From Crotalaria pallida (Eukaryota; Streptophyta; Magnoliopsida; Fabales; Fabaceae), in the NCBI GenBank assembly GCA_037953625.1, contig CM075653.1:1302001-1366000 (forward strand): a stretch of DNA of 64,000 bases, read 5' to 3'. Below, one piece after another: positions 23,401 through 34,400 of this stretch. Below the pieces are notes generated by a model. It was given only the letters and a program-made list of their open reading frames with translations. It was not told where the DNA came from and did not search any database. The translations under genes were made by a program, and so were the position numbers. Position 1 is the first letter of the stretch. Every line of letters begins with the position of its first letter.

Positions 23401-25604
23401 GCCTATCTCGAGCCATTCTAAATACCTTTGCAATAAGATTATACGTGTCCACCATTTCTTTCAACCTACCAATGATACACTCCTCCATCACAGTATCAAC
23501 AACAGCAGACCTGTAATGCATGAATATAACATGACAAAGTTAATAGTATCAAAGTAAAGGGTAAAAAATAATATTGAATTTATATATCTTAAATACAACA
23601 ATAAAAAAATTAAATTATACCATGTACCAATATTAACTAATAACATTAAAACAGAAGAATATTTATCTAAACCTGAAGGCATGCATTCGATTTGAAACCT
23701 CATTTGCAGTATCATAAATGTAGAGCTGAGCAAACTTAGGATTATGACCTTCATTGGGAAGTAATGACCCAATCTTATGGTGATTCTGTCCACTTATTCT
23801 GAAAACATACCTTCCTCTCCCATCATTAACAGTGTTATCAACTTTACCACCCATAGAAGTGAATGAAAACATTGTGTTGAATAACCTAATATTTTTCTGA
23901 AAATAAACACACTCTGGATCTTCACGATTAAAAACCAAGCGATGCAAATATTCTGGTGCTTGTTGCAAAAATGGAATCTTTACCTTACCCTTTAAGCAGC
24001 AGCCACTTACCCTTTAAGCAGCAGCCACTATAAATAGGATCATCAGAGCGCTTCCCTTTGCTAAGTTTTTCCATGAACCAAAACCTAGCACCACACCACT
24101 TACAAACATAAATACAATCATTCAAATCATCATATTCAATTTCAGAATTGTCATTGACACTTTCCACTCTTCGACATTTTCTCCTTGCATGAGAAACCAC
24201 TCTTTTATCATTGTGTTCTGGAACGCATTCTTTATTCTTACTCATTCGTGGACTCTGCACACTCCTTTTTTTACTTTTACTTGAACTACTACCTACACAA
24301 CATATTTAATGTAATAAATGTATTATTATTATAATTGTAAAAATTAATATTAATATTATTATTATTATTATGATAACCATAAAATTACATAGAACTAATT
24401 ACAATATATATATGACTTCTACAGTACCTGCAACCTTACTAAACTCAGAAGCAAGATCACGTGCAACATTCTGAATAACAGTCTTCACCCTCCTTTTACT
24501 ATTGTGTCGATCTGATAAATTGTTTGTTCCTAAGGTATCAACAATATCAACATCCATGCAAGTACCTGTCGATTGAGGCGTAGAGCTTAACCCTTTAAAA
24601 GCCTTTGATTTACAAAAAAATAACAATTAAAAGTGAAACGAAAAATTTGGTTCACTGTGTAGAAATTAACAACCATAACTTGGTTTTACAATAAAGACAT
24701 ACAAACCTTTCCTTTTACTGTATTCAGGGGTACTGCTCTTATGGTCTACCATATCCAGTTGTGTCCTTTTTCCATTGCTATTGAAATCCACTATTGGTAT
24801 TGTTGACATCAACTTATCCACTTTCGATCGACTAACATCAATATATGCTTTCACATTACTTGTTAAAGACGATTGAAATACACCATGTTGACTCATAAAG
24901 GCATCTAAAAATTATCAAAATAACATATTTACACCTCTGCATATAATTTTTCAATACAGCAGTATCACAATATTAAAAAAAAATTACATAACACTTTCAC
25001 CTTTATAAATATTATCATAGGACAAAGGAACATCACGGACATCACTTTGCTCTTGAGGGTCGAACTCCATTGACCTTTGCTCAAATCTTCCTCCTTTATT
25101 ACATGTATATTGAAAAGTACAGCTCTCAAGATTATACCTATCCAAACTAATATTGACTTCACAAAGTGAGCCACAATAGCAAGGACAACCACTTCCATTA
25201 CATACATCTCTAAAACAACTACACTTCAAAGCTTGTGACTTTCCAGATCCTAAAATAAAACAAATTTAAGTTCAGCATCAACAAAAACTAAAATACAAAA
25301 GTTGTGTTGAATGAATATTTACCGTCTTTTTTCACGTTACTGACTTCCACAATATTTGTAACATCTCTTAAAACATTCTTCGACGTTCGAAACCTTGACT
25401 GAGAAATGTGGACATTAGCTGCAAAAAAATACATGTTGACTTCCAAATACATCAAAATCCATATGATTCCAGAAACATAAACTAAATTAAATAAATAACA
25501 TTCCCACCTTCTAGCTCCTCAAACACAGCACTTCTTCTTCTTCTCATTCGCAACTCATTGCCTTTCTGAGAACTATCAAAGTCCATATTCTTCAAGATTT
25601 TCAT
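20458..25604 (-). pseudogene. Helitron Rep/helicase, N-terminal and Rep part, intron-containing
   Basis: Exons traced by GT-AG borders: 25604-25508, 25418-25323, 25249-25001, 24905-24706, 24602-24428, 24292-23673, 23510-22585, 22490-21276, 21124-20855 and 20677-20458. The first exons encode a Cys-rich, basic N-terminus (CSCFRDVCNGSGCPCYCG) and a zinc-finger-like CKWCGARFWF. The long exons carry the Helitron Rep domain: FQQFVVDAYTMVE, ITVTCNPKWPEI, the HUH motif GLTHAHIL near 22,450, and the catalytic tyrosine region KYLFKYINKGSD near 22,035. The last exon has Walker A as GSGGTSKT. The gene is broken by a 22-bp tandem duplication at about 23,984-24,028 that shifts the frame to a stop, by the Walker A change, and by truncation after STCNIQ at the copia junction. 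Confidence 0.88.
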
Positions 25605-25917
25605 AACCTAACTCCACTCCTTCACATCTGATGCGAGCGGGAAAGAGTGAAAGATACAACTTCGGCTATGATGCTCAATCGGTGCCAAAGTCAATAAGCT
25701 TCCAATGGAAGCCACAACGAAGTATTCAAATTCACTCGCATACCACATGCACCTCACGTGAGCAACTTAAATTTCCGCTACAGTGGCAGACGCATTTCCA
25801 CTGTACATCTACAGTAACCCCCTAGACACAGAACACTGTTTAGAGAACAGTGACACCAGACACAATTTCACTGTTTCAATTATAATCGGCCATTGTTCAC
25901 CAAGTGTGAAGTAGAGA

Positions 25918-26429
25918 TTAAGTTTAAAAACTAAACATAACCTTGCCTTTTAAAAATATGTAGACAACGACAACGCCATCATCACCGTAGTATATATATG
26001 TCACACGATTGAATTATGAAGATTCGGTTCCTAGTTTGTTTAATCAACTCACCTTGTGATAAAATTAGGGCCTCGGTATAGATCAGCCTTTTTTTTGTTG
26101 AAATTAGATCAGTCAGTTTCATGATAACATACAAAACAAAATTAGGATAAAGAAAGTACTACGACACCACGATTGCTACAGCATGTAACAGTATAATTCT
26201 TTTCCATTAAATTAGAGAGATGAAAGGAAATCATTAATACTGTTTGATTTTCTTTTTAGAAAGGGTTTTTAAAATTGAGAGTGATGAAAAGAGGGGGAGA
26301 AGATGGAGGGAGAAGATACAATGTAAAGAACATAAAATACTGGATTGGATGTGGGAAGCAAAAGTTTAAAATGAAAAAAAGTTGATTTTGTGAAAAGGGT
26401 ATTTTTGAAAGTTCATAAAAAAGTTTATA
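25918..26429. other. Flank upstream of the Helitron 5' end
   Basis: AT-rich sequence with no gene recognised. It contains the immediate left neighbour of the next MITE. Confidence 0.4.
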
Positions 26430-26668
26430 CTCCATCCGTCCCATAAAATTAGTAAAAAACATAAAAAAATTCTGTCCCAAATCAAAGTTAAAATAGTGAA
26501 TAAAAAAATTGAAATTACATTGTATATTCTATGATTGGTTAATTGAGGAAACATGCATTAAATACTTGCTTTGGTAATTGGTTGATTTGAGAGACAATGC
26601 ATTAATAGCATGTTTCCTTATTTTTGTTGACTTTTCAAAAAGTTACTAATTTTTTGGGACAGAGGGAG
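26430..26668. mobile_element. Stowaway-type MITE, 239 bp
   Basis: The ends are inverted repeats: CTCCATCCGTCCCATAAAAT on the left and the complement of CTCCCTCTGTCCCAAAAAAT on the right, followed inward on both sides by TAGTAA. TA target duplications sit at 26,428-26,429 and 26,669-26,670. The size, TA target and CTCCCTCCGT-like ends are those of Tc1/mariner-derived Stowaway elements. It has no coding capacity. Confidence 0.88.
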
Positions 26669-26940
26669 TAAAAGATTGGGTGTGAATAGTAAAGATTGGG
26701 TGTATTTAGAAATTCCCATCGGTAATAGAGAAAAATAAACCAACGGTTTTTTCTTTGAGGTGCAGTGTCAATCAAAGAAGTAATACTTCATTTCACAAGT
26801 CAATAAATGCATTGAGAAGTTCAAAAGCATTTAGGAGGATAACTTTGGACTTTTCAGATATAAATTATTGCAGTTCTTCATCATCCCTCTAAAACACTAT
26901 TTCCTGAGTAAAGCATTCAATTTCTCCGGCAAACTCGCTA

Positions 26941-27060
26941 TGTTTGGTTTTGTTTCCCGGAATCAATTCCGACCCTAAAATCACGTTGGAGCAGAAACAA
27001 TTACTACTTGCGTTCGCATTGCTGAATTGATTCTGGGTTAACTCACCGCAGAACCAAACA
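26941..27060. repeat. Small foldback element
   Basis: It begins TGTTTGGTTTTG and ends CAGAACCAAACA, with a second inner inverted pair (GAATCAATTC and GAATTGATTC). This is a 120-bp foldback or small MITE. No target duplication is evident beyond the A/T that extends the palindrome. Confidence 0.45.
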
Positions 27061-27547
27061 TGCACTCAATCCCTCTAGTTTCATCTTCATTACTCAGCAT
27101 TCACAGCGAAGAAGGTATGTATTAGATAGATCACGTTTTAACTTGCCAAATTCCTATTTTCATCACTTTTTCTCTGCCGGATTTTATTCTTGATCTTTAA
27201 ATTCAAACTGTTTCGAACAAATTATCAACTCCTCTTATTATACATGTGATTTGTTAACCTGTTGTACTTTTTCTTTTTTCATTTTAGATTTCTCACAAAT
27301 TTAATCAATTATTGGTTTCTATAAGTGAAGCTTTGTTTTTTACTTTTTTTGTTAAAAAAAATTAAGCTTTGTTTTTTTTTTAAGAAAAGTGGTATGTCCT
27401 GAACAAAAATTATCACTACAGGTTGGTCTGAATCTTTTAAAGCAAAAGCCAATATTACTAAGTTTTCATACTCTTAATATCACATCCTTTTCAAGATGTT
27501 ATTATATACTGTGATGCATTAATTGATTTTCTAACGCTTCTCTGTTA
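27061..27547. other. Possible orphan 5' leader and intron start; otherwise nothing recognised
   Basis: A C/T-rich leader-like stretch ends in GAAGAAG followed by GTATGTATT near 27,113, which would suit a 5' untranslated exon and splice donor of a plus-strand gene. No coding exon follows, so this is only a suggestion. Confidence 0.25.
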
Positions 27548-28000
27548 CTCCCTCCGGTCCTATATGTAGGACGTAGTTAACCGAATTCCCCAGACCAAGG
27601 AGGTTAGTTAAAATTAGTTTTTTCCTTGATTTCAGAAAAAAAAGTCATTACATTTACATTTTTACCCTTGCTTATGAAAATGGTCATAAAAATGCTTTGT
27701 CTACATCCAACTATAAGAAAGAGAAATTAAATGCTTTGTGTACATATAGAAACGTGTGAGAGAGAAAAATGTTGTCTGCCATCCAAAATTAGAGTGGTTA
27801 AGTGGTGAAGTGAACAGTTTTTTTTTTGGCAGTGTAGTGCACCGTGCTATGTGTAGATATGAGGTGGGGAATTGGAGTGGTATAATTAGGGGTAGTTTTG
27901 GCAAAACAAATATATGTTTCTTAAAAGAAATACAATATGTCTTACATATAGGACCAACCATTTCTTCTAGAATACGTCCTACATATAGGACCGGAGGGAG
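27548..28000. mobile_element. Stowaway-type MITE, 453 bp
   Basis: Near-perfect terminal inverted repeats of about 27 bp start CTCCCTCCGGTCCTATATGT and contain the internal palindrome CCTATATGTAGG. TA target duplications are at 27,546-27,547 and 28,001-28,002. The short reading frames inside it are chance frames. Confidence 0.9.
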
Positions 28001-28520
28001 TACATTATATTATATTATCCTCTTATATGAGTTTTTGGAAATTTAATTAAGTATCAACATTTGTCTTAAAGTTTCAACCTTTTGATTTTCATATATAGGT
28101 TGCAAGTTACTATTACTACTCATGTTTTGGTTTTCTTAGCTTATTTGGCATAATTGGGCTAGAAACTACGTAATGGAATCATTTAATCATATTTGAAATC
28201 AGTATCCAAGGAAGTCGAAAGCAAACTTTTTCACTACGAGTCTGAGAGGTAAGGGGTTTAGGAATGTTTCGCCCATGCATGTCTTGAATTTGTTATTCAG
28301 GCAAATGCACATTTTTTTGTGCCTTATACCTTGCTAGTGCCTTTTTAGCAAACATGGGAGAGATTTTTCCCTGCAAAAAGTTAAATAAAATAAAAGATTA
28401 GTGAACTATAATGATTAATGCGTATATGTCACATGGCAGTGAGAGCAGAATTAAAGTAACCAATAAAAATAAATGAGCTTATTCATATGGTAAAAGTAAT
28501 CAATCAATTGTTCTCACAAC

Positions 28521-31500
28521 CAGGCCAGTCCTGACATTTGGAGGGCCCTAGGCGAAATATAATTAAGAGGCCCCTTTTCATCATTTTTTTCACTTTTAAA
28601 TAAATTTTTATCAGTCAAAACTTTACGTCATTAAATTCAATCAACAATATTACGTAGGTGAAAATATAATAACTTTTTAACATGATACTATCCAAAAAAC
28701 AAACAAAATAACAAAACATATACCTATAAATAGGCTATCCTCCTTGCTTTGCTCCAATCCTAATGCTGAAATAAATAAGAAACAATATGAGTTAGCATAT
28801 ACAAAGCAATTAAGAGTACAATAAAATGAAAATATATTATTACAATAAATTATAAGTGACAACCTTAAAAAAACACACAGATGATCATTTAAAACACATT
28901 ATTCGACCATTGCTGGATGCAAAATCATCAATAATAGTGTTGACATCAATATTGTCCAGCATATCTTTCTCAATGCACAAAATAGCTAGACCATTTAGTC
29001 TTTCTTGTGACATCGATGACCTTAAATAGTTTTTCAGTAACTTCAACTTTGAAAAACTTATTTCAGCTGATGCTACCGTGACAGGTAAAGTGAGTAGGAT
29101 TTGATAAGCAATCAAAACATTTGGCATACAGTCATACATTCTAACAAAGTCAAGTATCTGAATAGCTGACATTGACTCATCTGGCAAATACATTTGTAGC
29201 ACCCGCAATTCATGGAAGAGATCATCTGATTCAAAATCTGAAGAATCATTATGTGAAAAAGTAGCCACCAATTTATTGCAACATGCAAAAAAGTAGCCAC
29301 CAATTTATTGCGACATTGTTGTAATTCACTATCTTCCAAAGACTTCAAGGTTTGAGAATTAAGCAAAAATCCAAAGATACTTTGAAATGTTTGCAATTGC
29401 TCAAATATAGTCTTCAACGATGTAATTGCCTTATCCACCACAACTAAAAAGTAACCAACTTTAAAGGATTGCTCGACAGATTGAGGCTCTTCATTATGGT
29501 CATCTTCATCAAATTGTTTTTTTCCTATAAACACGTCGTTTAGTAGGAAAAGTGGGCTCTACATCCATATCACGTGCAAGTTGTTTAGCAATTTCCATGC
29601 TAGCTGCAAAACCTTCTTCTCTGTACCTTTGAAAATATTTCATCACGACTTCTGTTTGTTTTATGGTAGCTTCTATACACATGGATTAAGATTGCAACTT
29701 CTTGCTCACGGCATTAATAGAAAACAAAATGTCATACCAAATGACCATGCCAAGTAAAAATTCAAAACTCTCAATTGCAATAATCAAACTATCTACCTCA
29801 CTTATTGATTTGGGATCATCACATAGTTCCTTCACTTCAGACAAAGCAAGCCTTATTTGAGGAGCTTGAAATCTAATGGCTCTTACACTTTTGATTCGAC
29901 TCTCGCAACGAGTGTAAGAAAAAGATTTGACTGTCAAGCTAGGAACGTTTTTAAGTAAAACACTCCATCTTTTAGTAGAGCTTGAAAACAAGGCATATAT
30001 TCGTTGCACAACACCAAAAAAGGAAATAGCTTTAGAACAAGAATTCGCCATATCACAAAGAGCGAGATTAAGACTATGACAAGCACATACAAGGCTTTCG
30101 AATTTATATCAAGGATCCGCTTTTGAACACCTTGATGTTTTCCTTTAATATTTGAGCCATTGTCATAACCTTGACCCCTTATATCCTCAATATTGAGATC
30201 AAGAGACTTTAATACATCTATCAATACAATAAAAAGTCCTATTCCGGATGTATCATCCACCTTCAAAAACTCCAAAAAGAATTCCTCTATTTTGACTTTG
30301 TTACTCGACATATTAACACATCTCACTATCAGAGTTATTTGCTTTTGGTGACTAACATCGTAGGTGCAATCAAGAATTATAGAGAAATATTTTGTAGCTT
30401 TGATGACTCTTATAATAGAACTTTTGACATCATGAGCCAAAAGAGAAATCAACTCATTTTGAATTTTATGACCAAGATAATGATGATGAGTTTCATTATT
30501 TTCGATGAGCCTAATATGATCTTGCATTATCACATCAAATTCTACAATCATCTCCACGCATCCCAAAAAATTACCATAACTATCTTTGTACAATTTCTCA
30601 TTGGAACCTCGAAAAGCCAAATTATGTTTAGCAAGATATTTCACAATGGAAATAATTCTTACTAAAACTTGCCTCCAAGATTCCTTCTCTTTCATAATAA
30701 TTTCATGTTGTAGTTCTTTATCAATTGTCTGATTTTTATCTAATCTTACTCTTAGCTCGTTCCAAGTCTTCATGCATTTCATATGCTCAATGTTAGTCTC
30801 ATGCGTTTTGAGTATGTCATTAAGGTGTTTCCAATCTCTCAATCCATCACTTGCTAATGCATTTTTGCTATTATTAGACTTAAATAACTTGCAACAAAAA
30901 CAATATACGGTATCTAACTCTTTCGAGTAAACCAACCATTGTCTATCACTTATCTCACCATTGCTCAATGTTCTAGAATAATAATTATATGAAAAATGCC
31001 TAGAAAGGTTATCCGAAGGAAACACAAGATTCAATTCCCTTCTAGGTCCTTTTTCAACTAAAATATCTCATGATGTGTTATCAACATTACCCCAATTTCT
31101 AGGATCAAAAATATCAATCGGAGGGGTGGGTTGTTCATCATCTCTTGATATATCTTGAGGCTCATTCACACTAATATTCTCCTCATTGACAAGATCATCA
31201 ATTGGATTTTCATTCGACTGTTCACCTACATCCAATCTCCCAGAATCAATAGAAGAACTTACTTTAGTAACAAATTTATCAAGAGCCCCCCTTTGTGATT
31301 GTACAAATTTATATTTTCCTTTTTTTCTTTTTTCACATCCAGACAAATGTTTTGTAGGCATCATCTTAAATAACACCTAAAGGATTCAGGATTGAGAGAT
31401 TGAGCACCAATTAAAAATGACAAATACAAACGAAAAGAAACCTGTCAAATGCAAACAGAAAAAATAAACAATTGTACAGTTCGCAACAAAATAAATTATT

Positions 31501-32158
31501 CAAAGTACAATAATCAATACTACAATTGAATAATTAAATTTTGCTAAAATACATTTACGAAATGCTAAAATCAAAACAAAACTAAACTAAAATTATACAA
31601 CTTTTTATTTTAAGCAAAAAAAAAAAAGTAACATTGCATTCAATGATTAAAGCTACAGATAGAATAGAAAGCAAAAAAAAAAGTAACATTGGAGCGGTTA
31701 ATTATTAATAGGACTATAGGAGTTTGGACTTGACTATTGAGCACTTACTGTTGAAGAACAACTACCTTATGATGCAGTGGAGCACTGGAGCAGCCAAGTA
31801 AGGAGTAAGGACGGAGGGTCAGTTCAAGGTTGCACCGTCGGAGACCGGACGATGGAGAGACACGTCATGTACCGGTGTACGTTGCGGCGTTGTCGTTGCC
31901 GTGTTGTCGTTCTCGGTTCTCCTTAGTTCGTGACTCTCTCTATTCTTTTCAATTCTTTCTCTATGTTTAGGACTTTAGGTGTGTGGCGTGAATCAGCTTC
32001 CCTCCGGCTCCTTGCTCAACACGTTTTAGTTTTCTATTTTAGGTTTGAGGCTTTTTTTTTATATATAAATATGTATAGGTGTAAATTTTTTTTTGGGGCC
32101 CCTAAATTCGTGGGCCCTAGGCCTGTGCCCCTTTTGCCCTTGTTGAGGGCCGACCCTG
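28521..32158 (-). mobile_element. Complete hAT transposon (DUF4371/zinc-finger MYM-like type), degenerate
   Basis: 3,638 bp, flanked by a perfect 8-bp target duplication CTCACAAC (28,513-28,520 and 32,159-32,166), the hAT hallmark. The imperfect terminal inverted repeats start CAGGCCAGTCCTGA at one end and CAGGGTCGGCCCTCA (complement) at the other, followed by GGGCCCTAGG-type sequence on both sides. The transposase lies on the minus strand and carries several stops and frameshifts, so the copy cannot move by itself, but its ends could still be used in trans. Confidence 0.93.
28885..31376 (-). pseudogene. hAT transposase (TTF-type zinc finger, DUF4371, hAT dimerisation domain), broken
   Basis: Reading order on the minus strand: an N-terminal tail (31,376-31,068); a TTF-like zinc finger with RQWLVYSKELDTVYCFCCKL and SDGLRDWKHLND; a DUF4371 region (31,034-30,090); the middle region with SKAISFFGVVQRIYALFSSS and SYTRCESRIKSVRAIRFQ (30,051-29,686); and the hAT C-terminal dimerisation domain with LLTLPVTVASAEISFSKLKL near 29,080. 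Breaks: in-frame TGA at about 31,068, frameshift near 30,090, in-frame TAA at 29,686, frameshift near 29,530, and a small tandem duplication near 29,270-29,310. In intact relatives this protein cuts and rejoins the element ends. Confidence 0.88.
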
Positions 32159-32166
32159 CTCACAAC

Positions 32167-33280
32167 GTAGTATTCTTCATTCCGAACACTATAATATAGA
32201 GGACTACCAATTCCTGTACAATGGTTCATCACATTTATCCATTATCAGTGCATTACCAAATACTCAAATCTATAAGATCATTTTGTTCACATGAAGGATC
32301 ATGGAACCGATCAAGGGTAATAAGGATCTATACATAGGTGATAATAAGGATCTATAGAGAATAGTTGGATGTGAACAAAAAGATTATGGGTGTCAATAAA
32401 ATCACTCACAATAGTTTATATGATATGTATTTTGTTGAGAAAGGTAAGGAAATCATGTACATGAGAATGTAAACTTACCAACAACATCAGCACGCAACTA
32501 GGGGTGAGCATGACCCCGGCCAAACCTGAAACAGGTTTGGGTAGGATCAAACTCGTCCTTGAGCTAATGAAGCAACAAACCCATCTGGAAAATGGACAGA
32601 ATTGTCGCTAAAAGGGACTAGTTTGGGGTTGATGCCCGGGTCACCCGAACCTGACCTGCTCTATATACCTAATATATTTTTATTAATCTTTTTTTTCTAA
32701 TGTTTAACCCTAAGTGTCTAAAACTTTAGAGTAAAAAACAAGAAAAAAACACTAAAACTCTAACAATGTAACTTACTTACTAGTTACTATAGTTTTCATA
32801 CTAAATTTACTCACCTATCATACCTGTCGTCACAACACTTCGAAGATGTGTTAGGGTTTGCAACCACCATCTCCATTTTTGGCCATCACGGGCAAAGGAG
32901 AGCACCGGAGGACAAAGAAATCGATTCGCACTTCGCTGAGGGCAAAAACCACCGATTCGTCCTTCACAAAGTCGTCGACTGAGGAAAATCGCAACAACTG
33001 AATATATTAAATGACTGAGGAAAATAAACAATGACTGAATATATTAAATCATAAAGAAACCATCACCACTATTAGTCTTTTACTATTGCTAGTATTAGCT
33101 AACATATTCACCACCTTGTTTGACTACTACTGCAACATAACATAGAATTAAGTTACTAAAGTTTGTTAAAAGAAAAGAGAAACTTACCACCACCACCACC
33201 ATCAACAACATCATCAGTCTCAACATTAGTAGCAGTCTCAATCTCAGCATCAGCCTCAGCAACCCAAATTTGCTCCTACC
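32167..33280. other. Intergenic DNA, no gene recognised
   Basis: A short GC-richer patch at 32,820-32,990 has a chance reading frame without similarity. GGGGTGAGCATG near 32,503 resembles a hAT-MITE terminus, but no partner end was found. Confidence 0.35.

Positions 33281-33328
<48 letters not shown>
33281..33328. repeat. (AAT)n microsatellite
   Basis: Sixteen ATA/AAT trinucleotides in a row. The poly-Asn and poly-Tyr reading frames across it are artefacts of the repeat. Confidence 0.97.
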
Positions 33329-33329
<1 letters not shown>

Positions 33330-34400
33330 ACGTATACATAGTAGAGATAGAGAAGAAGTGAATAGAAGGATGAACAAATAACTTGCCCTTTACATTCCGA
33401 GCTCTCTCAATTCCTTCATATATTTCGTAAGGCATTCCATCATGTTCATGTATTCATGAAAATCTTTCTTTGTTGATCATGCCTTTGTTTGTTTTCACTC
33501 AAAGAGAGAAAATGGCAAGTTTTAATCCATCATCGCCATCTCAACCGCACAAATAAAAACAAGGCCATATGGACCGTTCATTTTTGTTTTTTTTTTCTTG
33601 AAGCTTATATGTCATGAGTTGATAAATCAATAGGAGTTGCTTATAAAGTCTTATAAGCTAAGAATTTTTAAATTATTTACGTTTATCGATTGTTCATTAG
33701 ATAATTTCATCATATATTGTCAAATTGAATTAAACAAAAATGTGAGAAGAACAACAAGAGTTTTTTTATGCCCAAGTCACCTAAAGCATTATAGTAAAGT
33801 ATATGTTAGATTCCTAGTTAATTTGTATAGTTATTCATAGGATAAGTTGTTGTAGCCTTTTCTGTTTACGTGCTCTCTATTTCACTTTACTAAAAATATT
33901 AATGAGATTACATGCAATTGTTATTTATCTTGGATATTGGCCAATGACTTATTTTAAGTTTGTTTAACTACAACCCACGAATTCATGGGTTGTGAAAACT
34001 ACTTGCTTTTCATTCTGAATGCTTGAACAAGTAGTGATTTTGGTTTTCTGTGTGCATTTTTCCCTTTACTGAAATAAAGAAATAAATTATGAAAATTCAT
34101 ATCTTTTTAACCGTAACTCGGAAAATTATGATCTTTATATGAAAACGATCGTATTGAAATGTAGGATTTAAAAATGTAATTTTTATAATCCTCTGGGTTG
34201 ATTTATGAAAATTTATTTTTCAGATATATATAGAACGAGTTTTGAAATAATTAATGGTTAAAAATAGTTAAAGACCTCAAATGAACTTTTCCTTTTAGAA
34301 ACCTCTTAATTATATGAAAATATGGTTTTATAAAATAAAATGGGAACTATATCTATAGCCATTTAGTACAGTTAATTATATTACCTTAAAAGTGTATTTT
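33329..34400. other. Intergenic DNA, no gene recognised
   Basis: AT-rich and non-coding. A short open stretch near 33,380-33,440 on the minus strand (ECLTKYMKELRELGM then stop) could be an exon end but matches nothing I recognise. Confidence 0.3.

Larger units (their letters stand above)
1727..25917 (-). mobile_element. Large autonomous-type Helitron, now defective, interrupted by a copia element
   Basis: The element is recognised by a Rep/helicase gene (HUH nuclease plus PIF1-type helicase) and an RPA70-like gene on the same strand, a pairing typical of plant Helitrons. A plausible 5' end is at 25,917, where the minus strand begins TCTCTAC after an A; plant Helitrons commonly start TC(T/C)TAC and insert between A and T. 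The 3' end (CTRR plus hairpin) could not be placed with confidence, so the lower limit given is the end of the RPA-like gene. Without the 10.8-kb copia insert the element is about 13.4 kb. It is dead as it stands: a frame-breaking tandem duplication lies in the Rep N-terminus, Walker A is altered, the helicase centre is missing and the RPA gene is shifted. Confidence 0.75.

Noticed and set aside
27756..28046. Open frames in the 453-bp MITE
   Set aside because: They cross the terminal repeat and target site and have no recognisable domain.
32500..32520. GGGGTGAGCATG as hAT-MITE end
   Set aside because: No matching inverted end or target duplication was found nearby.
33163..33381. Reading frames rich in Asn (plus) or Tyr (minus)
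   Set aside because: They are translations of the (AAT)n microsatellite with no protein similarity on either side.
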